Shown: positions 12,959 to 23,256 of the stretch, piece after piece
Layout of the letters: the number at the start of each line of letters is the position of its first letter
Numbering within the stretch: the first letter of the stretch is position 1
Assembly (NCBI GenBank): GCA_012295275.1
Contig: CM022668.1
Span: forward strand, 5,375,083 to 5,412,582
DNA: 37,500 nucleotides
DNA from: Chrysomallon squamiferum
Lineage: Eukaryota > Mollusca > Gastropoda > Neomphalida > Peltospiridae
Direction: 5' to 3'
The notes under the pieces: generated by a model
Database searches by the model: none
Seen by the model: only the letters and a program-made list of their open reading frames with translations
What the model was told of the DNA's origin: nothing
Translations under genes and position numbers: made by a program

Positions 12959-14687
12959 GTAAAAAACCCAAAACAACCCCAAAACCTTCTTAAATGACCC
13001 AAGAATCATGTATTGTAAATTTTTATTTTCACAAAAAATAAAAAAAATAAAAAAAATAAAAGCAGTGTAATAATATTCCTGTAAAGGATCAGATTACATC
13101 GGTGTTTCTATCATTTATTCTCAAGGATTTCCATATTTTAACTTATCTTATTAGTTCTATCAATTGTTTCAACTTTTCTGTTATTTATTATGCCTTCAAC
13201 AATTTCATCATTACTAATAAACAAAATAATACCACAATAAAATGGAAAATGTCAACATCTATAATTAATCAGTGTAATTACTTTTATTCAAATACTTTAT
13301 TATTAGCAAACATTTATCACCAGTAAACTAATAAAATCAATAATATATAAATATATATTTATAGTTTTTGTTTGCATTTCAAAATATTCACTTTAAATTG
13401 AAATGCTTACTTTTACTTCCTTTTATTAATTAAGTTTCTTATTTTTATTTTTTCTTCAGTATCATGTGTGAAATTTGTAGATCTGTATTTAAGTAGTGAT
13501 TCCCTGGTTTCTTTTCTGAATTAAACAATTAATCCTTTTGACATGTATACCAACAATGTTTTCATTTACATAGAACATTCTACTTACAAAGATCAGGGAC
13601 TGTCTTTAGTTATCTCTTTCTTTTTTTTTTCTTTCTTTTATTAATTATTTGTCTATTTATCGATTACATTTTGTTCATTATTCATTCATTGATTCATTCA
13701 TCATGATTATAATTATTATCATTCGATTCATTGTCATCATTGTATTATTATTATTTTTATCATCATTTTATGTTTGTTAAATTTCTTAATTATTCATTAT
13801 TGTTTGATTCATTTCTCATATATATGTTGTTGTTTTTTTTTCAGCTATACCAGATACACTAATCCGTGATATTGCTCTGCATATATCAAACACACAGTTC
13901 TTTGCCCTTGGAACCCAGTTGAATATTCCTGACTTAACACTACAACATTTGAGTCAGTATCACCATTCACCTCTCGACAGAAATACTAACATGATCAAAC
14001 TGTGGCTCCAAACGATAAATAGCACTCATGATAGAAAAAAGATAATAACAGATTTGTCCAAGGCCATGAGGAACTGTGAAATGACACAAATAGCAGCAAT
14101 GTTGGAAAACATTTTGGAAGGTAATGTTTTAGTTTGAAGTAAAACCAGCACACTGAAAACAGGGAATGTTTGTCAAATATTCTAGAGTTCAGAGAGTGAA
14201 AAGTTTAAGCTATTTCAGTGTCATTACCATTATTCCTCAAGAGTTTATCACAAAATTTCATTGACCTATGACTAAATGTTTTTTTTTTTATGATTTTACA
14301 TCTCCTGTACATTTTATGTTTATATATCATTGTGTGTGTCTGTGTATATATGTGTGTGATTTTTACTGATTTCTAAAGTTTTATCTTCTGTTTATTTTTA
14401 ATGAAAATCTTTGGTTTCAGATCATGACGTCAACACAAGAGAGCAAAGGACACATGAAGCTGACATAATAGGTAATTTTCCATTTTATAAATTATTCGTA
14501 CCTTTGGGATATTTTTTTCTAATAATGAAGATATTTGTGACTTTGTTACTTTTTAAACAATGTTTTCACTTACAAGGAATATTCTAATTCCAAAAATCAG
14601 CAATTTTCTTTATTTTTCTTTTTTCTGTTTGTCTATTTATTTATTACATTTTGTTCTTTACTCATTCATTCATCATCATCATCATCA

Positions 14688-14722
<35 letters not shown>

Positions 14723-17700
14723 TTGTTTATTTTTTTAACTTTTCTTAATTATTCGTAATTTCAATACTTTTTCATATATTTGTTTTTCATTTTGACTCTT
14801 TTTTCAGAGAATCATTACCAAAATTCTGTTTTTATTTTTTATGAAAATATTTTGTTTTCAGATCCTGAGATCAGCAGTAGAGAACCAGTAGCAGATGAAG
14901 CTACCACAACAGGTAAATATTCATTTTATTAATTTTAAATTGGTTTTGGACAAGATTTTTTTCTGATAAAGATCAGAATAAAAAGATATTTGTGACTTTG
15001 TTACTTTTTAAACAGTCAGTATAAATGTGTTTACATCCAGTTAATTGTTTTATTAGTCTAATTACTTTTATTCAAATACTATGTTATTAGCAAACATTTA
15101 TCCCAGTAAACTGATAAAATCAATAATTTATAAATATGTATACAAAATGTATTTAAACTATTTGTTTGCATTTGTGTGAGTGTTTGTGTGTGTGTGTGTA
15201 ATTTTTATTTATGTCGAAAGTTCCATCTGCTGTTTTTATTTTTTATGAAAATATGTTTCAGACCCTGAGATCAGCATAAGACAACAAAGGACACATGAAG
15301 CTAACAGAATAGGTAATTATACATTTTATAGATTTTTCATTGCTTTTAGAGAAATTTGTTTTTCTAACAATCAAGTACAGAACAAGAACATATTTCAGAT
15401 TTTGTTGCTTTTTAAATAGAAAGTATAAATCTGTTTACTTCCAATTGATTGTATTATTTGTTTTTGGAGGCCAGACTTTTCTAATTACAACATACGAGAA
15501 ACTTTGTATTACCACAGGTCAAGTAAACTTAAATATTTAACATGAATTTAATCTGACCATAATATTGACATGCAATATTGCTAGTCAACAACGCTTGAAT
15601 TTAATAATAAAGGTAATTTATTTCTGGTACTTTTTCCATATGGCTTGAAGAAATAAAGTGACCTTAGATCTGGTACCATCTTGTATTTTATTTCTATTTT
15701 TTGAAAGGACAACAAGAAATTATTCACCTGCATAGTTCTACTCTTTGTTATTTTATCATTTTACCTTATTATTAGCAAATAAGTGACATCGCAAAAGAAA
15801 TAAAGAAATCAAATTAAGCTGCATATATTTTAATTTTATAGCAGAACTTACTCTGAGTTGTGTTACTTATTATTTAATTTTTAATTTTTCAATTATTTAT
15901 TAAAAATCACCAGCAAACCAGATTCGAAACGTCGTACAGCAGTTAGAAAGAAATGATGTAGATCAGGGTCCTGTCCCCTACTACAAAATGGATGCTAATC
16001 CTCGAGGTATATTTTCAAATAAATATTTTACTAATTTGGGATCAGCAGGACATTTTTAATAACAGTATTAGATTTGGTACAAACAATATAGGTGAGAGGT
16101 ATGTGTCACACATACATATTCATTCATTTTTTTTTTATGCCTTTGTGATTTGTTTGGTGCTGTTTATGCAGACCTGCACTGACAGAGATCTGAATTCTCC
16201 AGTGTGTAAGTCATGTTTCCCTGCTCTTACTCCAGCTAGTGTATTCTGATGAGTGATTCATAAACACAAACACAGTCTGGGCTCTCCACATTCGTATCAC
16301 TGTATCTGTCCCTCATTCTTTCTCTCTGTTTCTCTTTGTCTGGCTCCCTTAAATATATGTTGTGTTTTTTATCTGTTTTATTCTAGGAATATGTTTAATA
16401 ATCAACAATAGAGATTTTAAGAAGGATCGAGTGAAGCCAGAAGCTAAAGATTTGCCAAATAGAGAGGGAACTGATGTAGATGCTGGTAAGTTTTACTTTG
16501 AAAGAGAATAGTAGTAGCAACAACAAGAACTATAGAACTTTCAGAATATAAATTTATGTCATAAACGAAAACAATGATCAAACACCATCTATTACAAAAA
16601 TAATAAAAAAATTTGGTTCAGACCCAACATACACATACATACACATCAATATTACATACCTAGTTTTACAATATGTAAACAAATTTTATTTCTAGTTAAG
16701 CTGAAAGAAACTTTTGAGAAACTTCACTTCATCATCCAAGATGAAGAAAATTTGTCTGACACTGACATGGTTCAGACTGTAAATCAGCTGGCTTTGTCTG
16801 ATCACAGTGACTATGACTGTTTTGTGTGTTGTATTTTGTCACACGGAGACGAAGGTGTGATATACGGATGTAACGGTTTGCCTGTACAGATCAGAGACTT
16901 GACTGAACCATTTAGAGCTCAGTCATGTCTAACACTGAGTGGGAAACCAAAGTTGTTTTTCATGCAGGCTTGTCAGGGGAAGGAAAAACAACTAGGTATG
17001 TATGGCAGCTGTTAAAAATAATTTCTCAAAACTACATATATGATTTTTTGTTGTATTTAGTCACATACATGTTATACTGTGTGGCCTAAATCTGTGCCAA
17101 TTGTCATCTTGTTGTTTAATACATGAGAAAGACATTTTTGTGTAAAAGAATTTGCTACAAGTTTATACTAACATTGTCCACAAATGATAACATTTTTGTG
17201 TTTATTTGCTCTAAAATACTTCATCTATAGTTACAAATATCTGTATGGATTTTGGTATGAGTTTGTATGCAATTAGGATTAATATTTTTAAAATATCAGA
17301 ACTTGATTTCTGATACATCTATTTACAGGATATAATGCACAGATGGATGGTGATACTGACATGGATGTTCAGAAGGAAGAAACAAACCCAGAAGAAGGAA
17401 CAAACCCACAGGCAGAAACAAACCAATATGAAGCAGATTTTCTGATAGGATATGCCACAGTACCAGGTTTTGTGTCTTACAGATCAAGATCACATGGATC
17501 CTGGTACATCACAAAACTGACAGAAATTTTAAATAAATATGCTAAAAAGTAAGTAAATGAATTTTATAATTGTATAAAATCTTAAGGGGAAACTTAAGAA
17601 TCAGCTTGAAGATTACAACTAATGTATTCTTGCAGAAATGAGATATAATGCAGAAACATGGACACAAACAAGACAGACAAAGAACAAACTAACAACCAGA

Positions 17701-18717
17701 CAAAATAATTGTTAAGCATCACATCATGACCAAAAACCAACTCACCTGTATAAGATAAAACAAAGGTCGTAGATATCACTGATCAGGTTAGAAGCAGAAC
17801 ACAACAGCTGACCGATGATGATGACATTTTGAAAAGAAACAAATATTTTTTAATATATATTGAGTCAGTCTCAGTCTTGTGATATCACTGAAATGTTGTC
17901 TTGAGGATTATTTTATTAGTATAAAAAAGAGGATCATCTACCTGTTCAGGAGATGAAGATATGCAGTTTACAGATTGCTTTTATGTTCACAATGTTGACT
18001 GCCTGTTTGGAAATAAATTGCAGGTCAAACACCTTTTAGTACTGTTTATGTTTAAATATATACAACTGTTGCATTATTAAAATAAAAACATAAAAAAACT
18101 GGTTTAAGAAGTTTGGGTACCACTGTTTGCTGTGACTTTGTCTAAGTGTTTTGTGATGTCACATGTTGTTAACTAATACTGTTAGCTGGATGATGATTTT
18201 TCTAGGCAGGGCAAATTGATTACTGTAATAAAACTTTCAATCAGTAAATCACGAAATTTAGTAGAATTCATGCACATTATATATAATATATTTAATGTAC
18301 ATATGTTAGAAACATCTGTTACATATGACTGTATTTTAGTTGGAACCTCTGAAGGAATGTTCCTACATTATCATGTTAACTAAAATGTACAAGAAATCAT
18401 TTCGGTTCTCCTTTCTGATCTTTTAAGAAAGTAATAAAAACATAATACAGCTGGGACTTACATACAGATCTGTTTTATACATATATATATTTAATTTTTG
18501 TTTTTTTAACCGTATGTATATGTTACACGAATATTACTATTTATTACCTTTTAAAATTTATTTTCATTTTATACATTTTTTCAGAGAGGACATCCTCAGT
18601 TTGCTGTTGTTAGTAAATAATGAAGTATGTAAAGAAAACACCATGATGAATGATGGTACATACAAGCAGTCCCCAGCACCATTGTACACACTGAGGAAGA
18701 AGCTGATATTCAAGTGA
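12178..18717 (+). CDS. CASP8-like: Caspase-8-like initiator caspase, DED-DED-DD-CASc
   Basis: Ten exons (12178-12958, 13845-14120, 14421-14471, 14862-14912, 15262-15312, 15914-16006, 16387-16485, 16696-16995, 17329-17548, 18585-18717) join in phase to 684 codons plus TGA. Order: DED1 (about 16-93, RLDL at 85-88), DED2 (about 101-187, RLDL at 180-183), Pro/Gln linker, death domain (about 262-352, FADD-like AMRNCEMTQIAAML), three 17-residue exon repeats (353-403), caspase p20 (from about 425: YYKMDANPRG, CLIINNRDF, REGTDVDA, His517 in SHGDEG, Cys560 in QACQG), interdomain linker rich in Glu/Thr/Asn, p10 (IGYATVPGFVSYR, GSWYI, KQSPAPL, LRKKLIF). QACQG rather than QACRG is the caspase-8 form. Caspase-8 enzymes are Cys proteases activated by clustering at death receptors. 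Here the receptor-facing death domain that FADD normally supplies seems to be in the protease itself. Exon joins are inferred; no transcript was seen. Confidence 0.85.
12959..13060 (+). promoter_or_regulatory. Possible intronic stop and polyadenylation signals
   Basis: If intron 1 is not removed, the frame adds KKPKTTPKPS and stops at 12993. Three overlapping AATAAA hexamers follow at 13037, 13046 and 13055. This would make a DED-DED-only product, comparable in layout to a decoy of the FLIP type. The AATAAA copies sit in a low-complexity A-rich run, so they may be fortuitous. Confidence 0.35.
13845..14120 (+). CDS. Caspase exon: death domain
   Basis: The acceptor is ttttttttcag and the donor gaag|gtaatg, phase 1 on both sides, 92 codons. 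The fold signature is helical with FFALGTQLNIPD (helix 1-2), MIKLWLQ (the W of helix 4), then LSKAMRNCEMTQIAAMLE, which matches the last two helices of FADD-type death domains. Being symmetric, the exon can be skipped or inserted without changing frame. Confidence 0.8.
14421..14471 (+). CDS. Caspase 17-residue exon repeat 1
   Basis: Fifty-one bases, acceptor ttggtttcag, donor atag|gtaatt, phase 1-1. Reads DHDVNTREQRTHEADII. Confidence 0.65.
14862..14912 (+). CDS. Caspase 17-residue exon repeat 2
   Basis: Fifty-one bases, acceptor tttgttttcag, donor acag|gtaaat, phase 1-1. Reads DPEISSREPVADEATTT. Confidence 0.65.
15262..15312 (+). CDS. Caspase 17-residue exon repeat 3
   Basis: Fifty-one bases, acceptor tatgtttcag, donor atag|gtaatt, phase 1-1. 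Reads DPEISIRQQRTHEANRI. The flanking intron sequences also repeat, with units of about 400-440 bases. Confidence 0.65.
15914..16006 (+). CDS. Caspase exon: p20 start
   Basis: Thirty-one codons, phase 1-1, ending VPYYKMDANPR, the residues leading into the first strand of the caspase fold. The acceptor (aaatcaccag) has a poor pyrimidine tract, so the 5' boundary is less certain than the donor cgag|gtatat. Confidence 0.7.
16387..16485 (+). CDS. Caspase exon: p20 first strand and loop
   Basis: Acceptor ttattctag, donor gctg|gtaagt, 33 codons, phase 1-1. Contains GICLIINNRDF and the Arg-containing REGTDVDA that contacts the substrate Asp. Confidence 0.88.
16696..16995 (+). CDS. Caspase exon: catalytic His and Cys
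   Basis: One hundred codons, acceptor atttctag, donor ctag|gtatgt, phase 1-1. Holds both catalytic residues: His in ILSHGDEGVIYG and Cys in FFMQACQGK. Confidence 0.93.
17329..17548 (+). CDS. Caspase exon: interdomain linker and p10 start
   Basis: Acceptor atttacag, donor aaaa|gtaagt, phase 1 to phase 2. A linker with direct repeats of E-T-N-P (ETNPEEGTNPQAETN) and several Asp residues (DGDTDMD) is followed by the p10 motif IGYATVPGFVSYRSRSHGSW. The Asp-rich start is the expected place for activation cleavage; which Asp is used cannot be told. Confidence 0.9.
17549..18584. other. Caspase last intron
   Basis: An intron of about 1 kb, from donor gtaagt to acceptor tttttcag. No other gene is seen in it. 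Confidence 0.6.
18585..18717 (+). CDS. Caspase terminal exon, copy a
   Basis: Phase 2 in, ending TGA. Reads EDILSLLLLVNNEVCKEN, then KQSPAPLYTLRKKLIFK, the closing strand of p10. Confidence 0.9.
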
Positions 18718-18750
18718 AGCAGAACTTTTTAAACTGTATTTATTTTTCAG

Positions 18751-18933
18751 AGAGGACATCCTCAGTTTGCTCTTGTTAGTAAATAATGAAGTATGTAAAG
18801 GAAACGCCACGATGAATGATGGTACATACAAGCAGTCTCCAGCACCATTGTCCACACTGAGGAAGAAGCTGATATTCAAGAGAAGCAGAACTTTTCATTT
18901 GTATAGTTATTTTAAACTGTATATATATTTCAG
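18751..18933 (+). CDS. Caspase terminal exon, copy b (no stop)
   Basis: The acceptor tatttttcag and reading phase are the same as copy a, and the protein is nearly identical through LRKKLIFK. The stop codon TGA of copy a is AGA here, and the frame stays open through the spacer into copy c. It could be used as an alternative last exon together with copy c, or be a decayed duplicate. Confidence 0.6.
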
Positions 18934-19093
18934 AGAGGACATCCACGATTTGCTGCTGTTAGTAAATAACAAAGTATGTAAAAGAAATGTCATAATGATG
19001 AAGCAGTCCCCAGCACTGTTCAGTATGTTGAGGAAGAAGCTGATATTCAAGCGAAGGATTTATTTATTTGCAAGTGATGTTTTCAAGAATTAA
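18934..19093 (+). CDS. Caspase terminal exon, copy c
   Basis: The acceptor atatttcag is in the same phase. Reads EDIHDLLLLVNNKVCK, then a shortened loop (the NDGTY block is missing), KQSPALFSMLRKKLIFK and 15 extra residues to TAA at 19091-19093. It is more diverged than copies a and b, but no stop or frameshift is seen. Confidence 0.55.
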
Positions 19094-20210
19094 CCATATA
19101 TTATTGCAGGTAAATTATTGGAAAACTCTCACACTTCCTATCTATCTGTGCTAACATCAATGAGTGGTATGAACTGAAGTAATAATAATAATAATAATAA
19201 TAACAAAAAAAACAACCCCAAAACCTTAAAATTAAGTAAGTTCTATATACTTGAATGAAAGAGATATTTAGTTTGGTGCCATGTGTGAAAGAACCTCATT
19301 AGTGCCTCTTTTCCCACACTTGTTTTCAGTTGTAATTTTGTTTTCTAATGCCAGAAAATGGGGTTAAATACAAAAATAAATAAATAGCAGAGCGTATGCA
19401 GTCGTATATGGGCTATTTAGAAGAAGTTCCGTTATTTAATAAACTAAGAAACTCCGGGATTTAACAAATTCAAAATTGGCATTAAAAGCTAAAAAGTAAA
19501 TTCAGAAAGGCTATCTGCAGAGTTGTAGATTGAACACCCAAGTGATGGGTGTATAAGTAGTGGCACGAGTTTTGAACGAGATCTCTTTGATCAGTGCCCT
19601 TTTTGAGAGTCTTTGTCTGCACAAGACAAAGGAAAACGCAGTGGTAAATAAGTTTTAATGTTTAGTATGTGTAAAATACATATTGAATGATTTAAGATAG
19701 CTAAATCTATTACTGTTACATTTTTATAGCATTATTATGTGGTACGTACTTACTTTTATCATAAAAGGTTAACGTATTTTAATAATTAGAAAGAGTATTT
19801 AGAAAGATCAAGTAACCAACTGGTCTGAATTAGTTTTATATTATTTGTCAACTCTGTTTGTCAAATTTTAGGTAGTAATACCAGTCAGACTAGTCATTGT
19901 GATAGTTGGTGTTTCAAACAATTATCCAAATGTTATTTCAGGATAAATTACTGAAAAACATACTACACGTCTGGGTAGTATCAATTGACTGTGTGTTGAT
20001 GTAATAATGATTTATTTCTTATTTGTCCAAGTGAAAGACATTTTTTCATTTGTAGAATTATTTTTTATTTTAAATTTTGTTTATTTCGAAATGTTTTCCA
20101 CAATTAACCCAACATTATTTGAAGATAAATTATTGAAAAAATCTGACACATCCTGCTTATCTGTGATAACAACAGTGAGCTGTGTGTATTGACGTACATT
20201 TGCAAGCAAT
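19094..20210. other. 3' flank with three diverged repeat units
   Basis: No gene. About 19106-19172, 19931-20006 and 20112-20192 share the pattern gataaatta.tgaaaaa..c.acac..c..tat followed by gagtg/gactgtgtgt. The last two are about 180 bases apart. An (AAT)n array is at 19180-19203. Confidence 0.5.
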
Positions 20211-21126
20211 TGCTTTGTTTGTTTGTTAAGGAAGCTATAGAATAATAATAACTGATTTTGAAAATATAATGGGATAAATTTGTTAATTTGCTTAAAGAAA
20301 TATAAGAAGTTGTTCTGATTGAAAATAGCATCTAGTTCCATGATTATTTATTCACATGCATTGCTGTTTCAAAGATATGTATTAACAACAACCTTATATA
20401 TAATATAAAATGCTTTTTCTCCTTAACTATAAATTAAATAATAACAAAAGATTATTTTTTTTTTTCAATATTATATTTTTCTCAGCTGTATACAAATTCG
20501 AAAGTAATTTTGCACATACAAAAATTAAAATCAACAACAAACCTTATTACTCTAAAGACAAAAACTTTCAGTAACAAATGTTTAAGTACTTACCAACATA
20601 GAAATTTAAATGACTAGAAATTATATATTTTTCAAAATATAAAGTTCCAAACCATTTCTATAGCGTTCCACAAAGAATTTGCTTATGCAAGTTTGTAAAT
20701 AAATGGTCGAGTTATTTAAAGATATTGAAACTGCCACATCTACTTTTGAGTGTGAGAGAATCCAGTTAAATATTATTACATCTACTATTATTAGCAGCAG
20801 TAGCATCATATGAATTTATTTATTTACCTATTTCACAGAAATACATCGTATTCGGTTTCTGCTGACAACCGATGATTACAATACACAACCTTATTCCATA
20901 AATCTGTCAAATTATATTATGCCCGTATTTTTCTTTTTAATTTATAGGTTGTTTTGGGGTTGTTGTTTTTTTCTACTTCCACCTCTCGAAAGCATGATGC
21001 CCCAATGTCGTATGGAGTATTTTTATTTGATTGCATCTGAATCAATGAAGTTTCAATGAAAGGGTTTGGAAAGTGCCGATATAATAAAATAATTATCATT
21101 TTGAATGTTTTCAAGTTTCCTTCTTG
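20211..21126. other. AT-rich non-coding stretch
   Basis: I see no exon, repeat array or element of note here. Confidence 0.5.
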
Positions 21127-21418
21127 TTAATATAACGTGCGGCTGTAGAAAACAGATACATAGCCGCTGTAATCACCAACCCAAAGCCTTCCGAGATCGT
21201 CTTCAGCAACGGCCTTTAGCCCATTCAAACCAATTCCATCACTGTTTCCTTCACAAACTGCCCTTTTTATGGGTTAGAACAAACATCGAGTTGTTTCCCT
21301 TATCCGCCATTACGAGATTTCCCTTCTTGTCAAAGCAAATTCCGTCGGGACACGAAGAGCACCCCATCGGTAAGAAAACGCTGTTAATGTCAACAATAAA
21401 CACACTCGATTCTTCCAT
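21127..21418 (-). pseudogene. NHL-repeat protein fragment (frameshifted)
   Basis: The minus strand reads MEESSVFIVDINSVFLPMGC, then PDGICFDKKGNLVMADKGNN, an NHL beta-propeller blade (P.GI..D..GNL.VAD.GN). It then hits TGA at 21253-21251. A different frame resumes the propeller with NGLKAVAEDDLGRLWVGDYS and stops at TAA 21129-21127. NHL blades occur at the C terminus of TRIM2/3-type and related proteins. There is no RING or B-box nearby. The lesion is one frameshift, so it is a decayed copy or a split exon; the former is more likely. Confidence 0.65.
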
Positions 21419-21499
21419 AATCTCAAATCTTCCACAATCTCATATCTTCCACAGAATGGCGTGTACATTGCGTTGGCAGTGATGATAGAATGAATCAAT

Positions 21500-21955
21500 A
21501 AATAAACAACAAGCTTGCAAGATATTCATAGAGTTTAATTCCATTTATTAATAGTCATCTTACGTTTTCAGCGAATTTTTTTTTATTTTTTTTAATTCAC
21601 ATGGAAATTAACATAGGCTGAAAAAAATATGTATATAATAAGGATTTTCATTAGAACAAGTGCCATGAAAATGGACATTATTATTTGCAGTTATTATTAA
21701 TTAACTGTAGTTTAATTTATTTTCGAAAATTTTTATTTAAATGTCATCACAAATAACAGTCTATTACCACATATTATACATTTAAGATATTCATTTTTCA
21801 TCTTAGTAATGAAAAGTATTCACATAGTGACATACTGATACAGTGAAATGATGTTTTCACTGACATTGAGAAGAAAAGAAAAAATAATTACTGCTAAATT
21901 TATCACGTACAAACAAAAAGCATTATTTAGAATGTGTTACGGATGCTAAGCCAGC
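21500..21955. other. AT-rich non-coding stretch
   Basis: Nothing gene-like. 21894-21922 matches 2382-2410 (ctgctaaatttatcacgtac). Confidence 0.5.
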
Positions 21956-21960
21956 AGACT

Positions 21961-22110
21961 TGTAGCCGGAAATGTCAGTGGGTACGGAAAAGACACAAGT
22001 GTGTTTCGTCAAATTGCTTGTGAATCTAGGAAAACAGTTAGAAGAGACAAAGGGTGTACCAAAAGTCTTCTGTTGTTAATGAAAGAAAAATCTTACACAA
22101 GTTTAATTTT
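21961..22110 (+). pseudogene. Cysteine-rich remnant upstream of USP pseudogene
   Basis: One frame reads CSRKCQWVRKRHKCVSSNC and stops. A shifted frame continues CESRKTVRRDKGCTK. The cysteine spacing and basic residues recall CXC/TSO1-like zinc-binding modules, but this is only a visual resemblance. From here to about 23060 short open pieces in varying frames (for example MISENEALPTMLDWS) suggest one long decayed coding sequence leading toward the USP block. Confidence 0.35.
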
Positions 22111-23256
22111 TAAGAATCAGTTTGCAACCTAATTATATACTATATTGGTCAGAAGAGGGATTAAGATTGTATCACAATTTAGTAGAAAAAGTTGCTTTAT
22201 ATTGGGTGCTACAGGCAGCATTGTTCATAAAAATGAAGATGGTAAGCAGTTCTTATACTATGAATATGCTATAAAAAAGATAAGATGGGCATTACTGTTG
22301 CCACTATGATTAGTGAAAATGAAGCATTGCCAACAATGTTAGATTGGAGTTGTAATTTCAGATATGCTGAAAAGAAAACATTTGGATAGAACAATATTTC
22401 CTGCCCTACACTGATCACTGGTTTTTATCTTAGGAGGTCTTTTACATTTTAATAATGAAACACTGAATCAATTTTTACATTGATCATGGAAAATGATGAG
22501 TCAGCACTCTGAATTTTTTTAAATATGTTCACATATGCTCTAGTCATTTCATGAATAAGGTGAAAAAAATTTGCTGGAAAAAATGTAAGAAAAAAACCCA
22601 ACAACTGCAGAATTTTTCTTAATATATTAAGTCTGGTGATGAATATTAATGACATGAAAGAAATAAGAGAACTGCTATTTGATATTTTTGTGGTTTTGTT
22701 CTCCAGTCATGTAAACTCCTAGACAGACCAATTCATTAAAGCAATTGTTTTGAAATACTGATATCAAAAGAATATTCTGATTTTGATGAATTTAATTTTG
22801 AAAAAGTAGACATAAAAATATTGCAACCTGTTTACTACAGAATTTCTTAATTTAGCTGAAGACTCTTTGTTTAAGTCAATTTCTGAAGGTATCTTAGAAA
22901 ATATTAACTAAACCTGATTGCCATGTAAATTTGATGAAAATAGTAATGTTAATCCATGTTTTTCAGAAATATTTCTTCAATGTTTAAAACAAATATATTT
23001 TTGACAAATGTAAGACAGACTGAAAAATCTGCATCAGAAATTCCCAGTAGTAAAAACTTTATTCATGAATAGATGAAAACAACTAGCACAATTGAAAATA
23101 GGTTTAGAATTCTGAAATATACTGGACTGCAAGGCAGAACCAAACACAGACTGGATGATTTTTCAGAAAAACTGCATAATCAGACTGTTTCATTGCAAAA
23201 ATTGGCAGCTGTAGATTGCATGAAAAGTGAAAAAATATTTAAGATAAAGAAATGAA

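Noticed and set aside
16696-16995. Reading the enzyme as an executioner caspase
   Set aside because: The tandem DED prodomain, QACQG and exon continuity favour a caspase-8-like initiator.
21105-21482. A 125-codon plus-strand frame
   Set aside because: It is a shadow of the NHL fragment, whose blades are clear on the minus strand.
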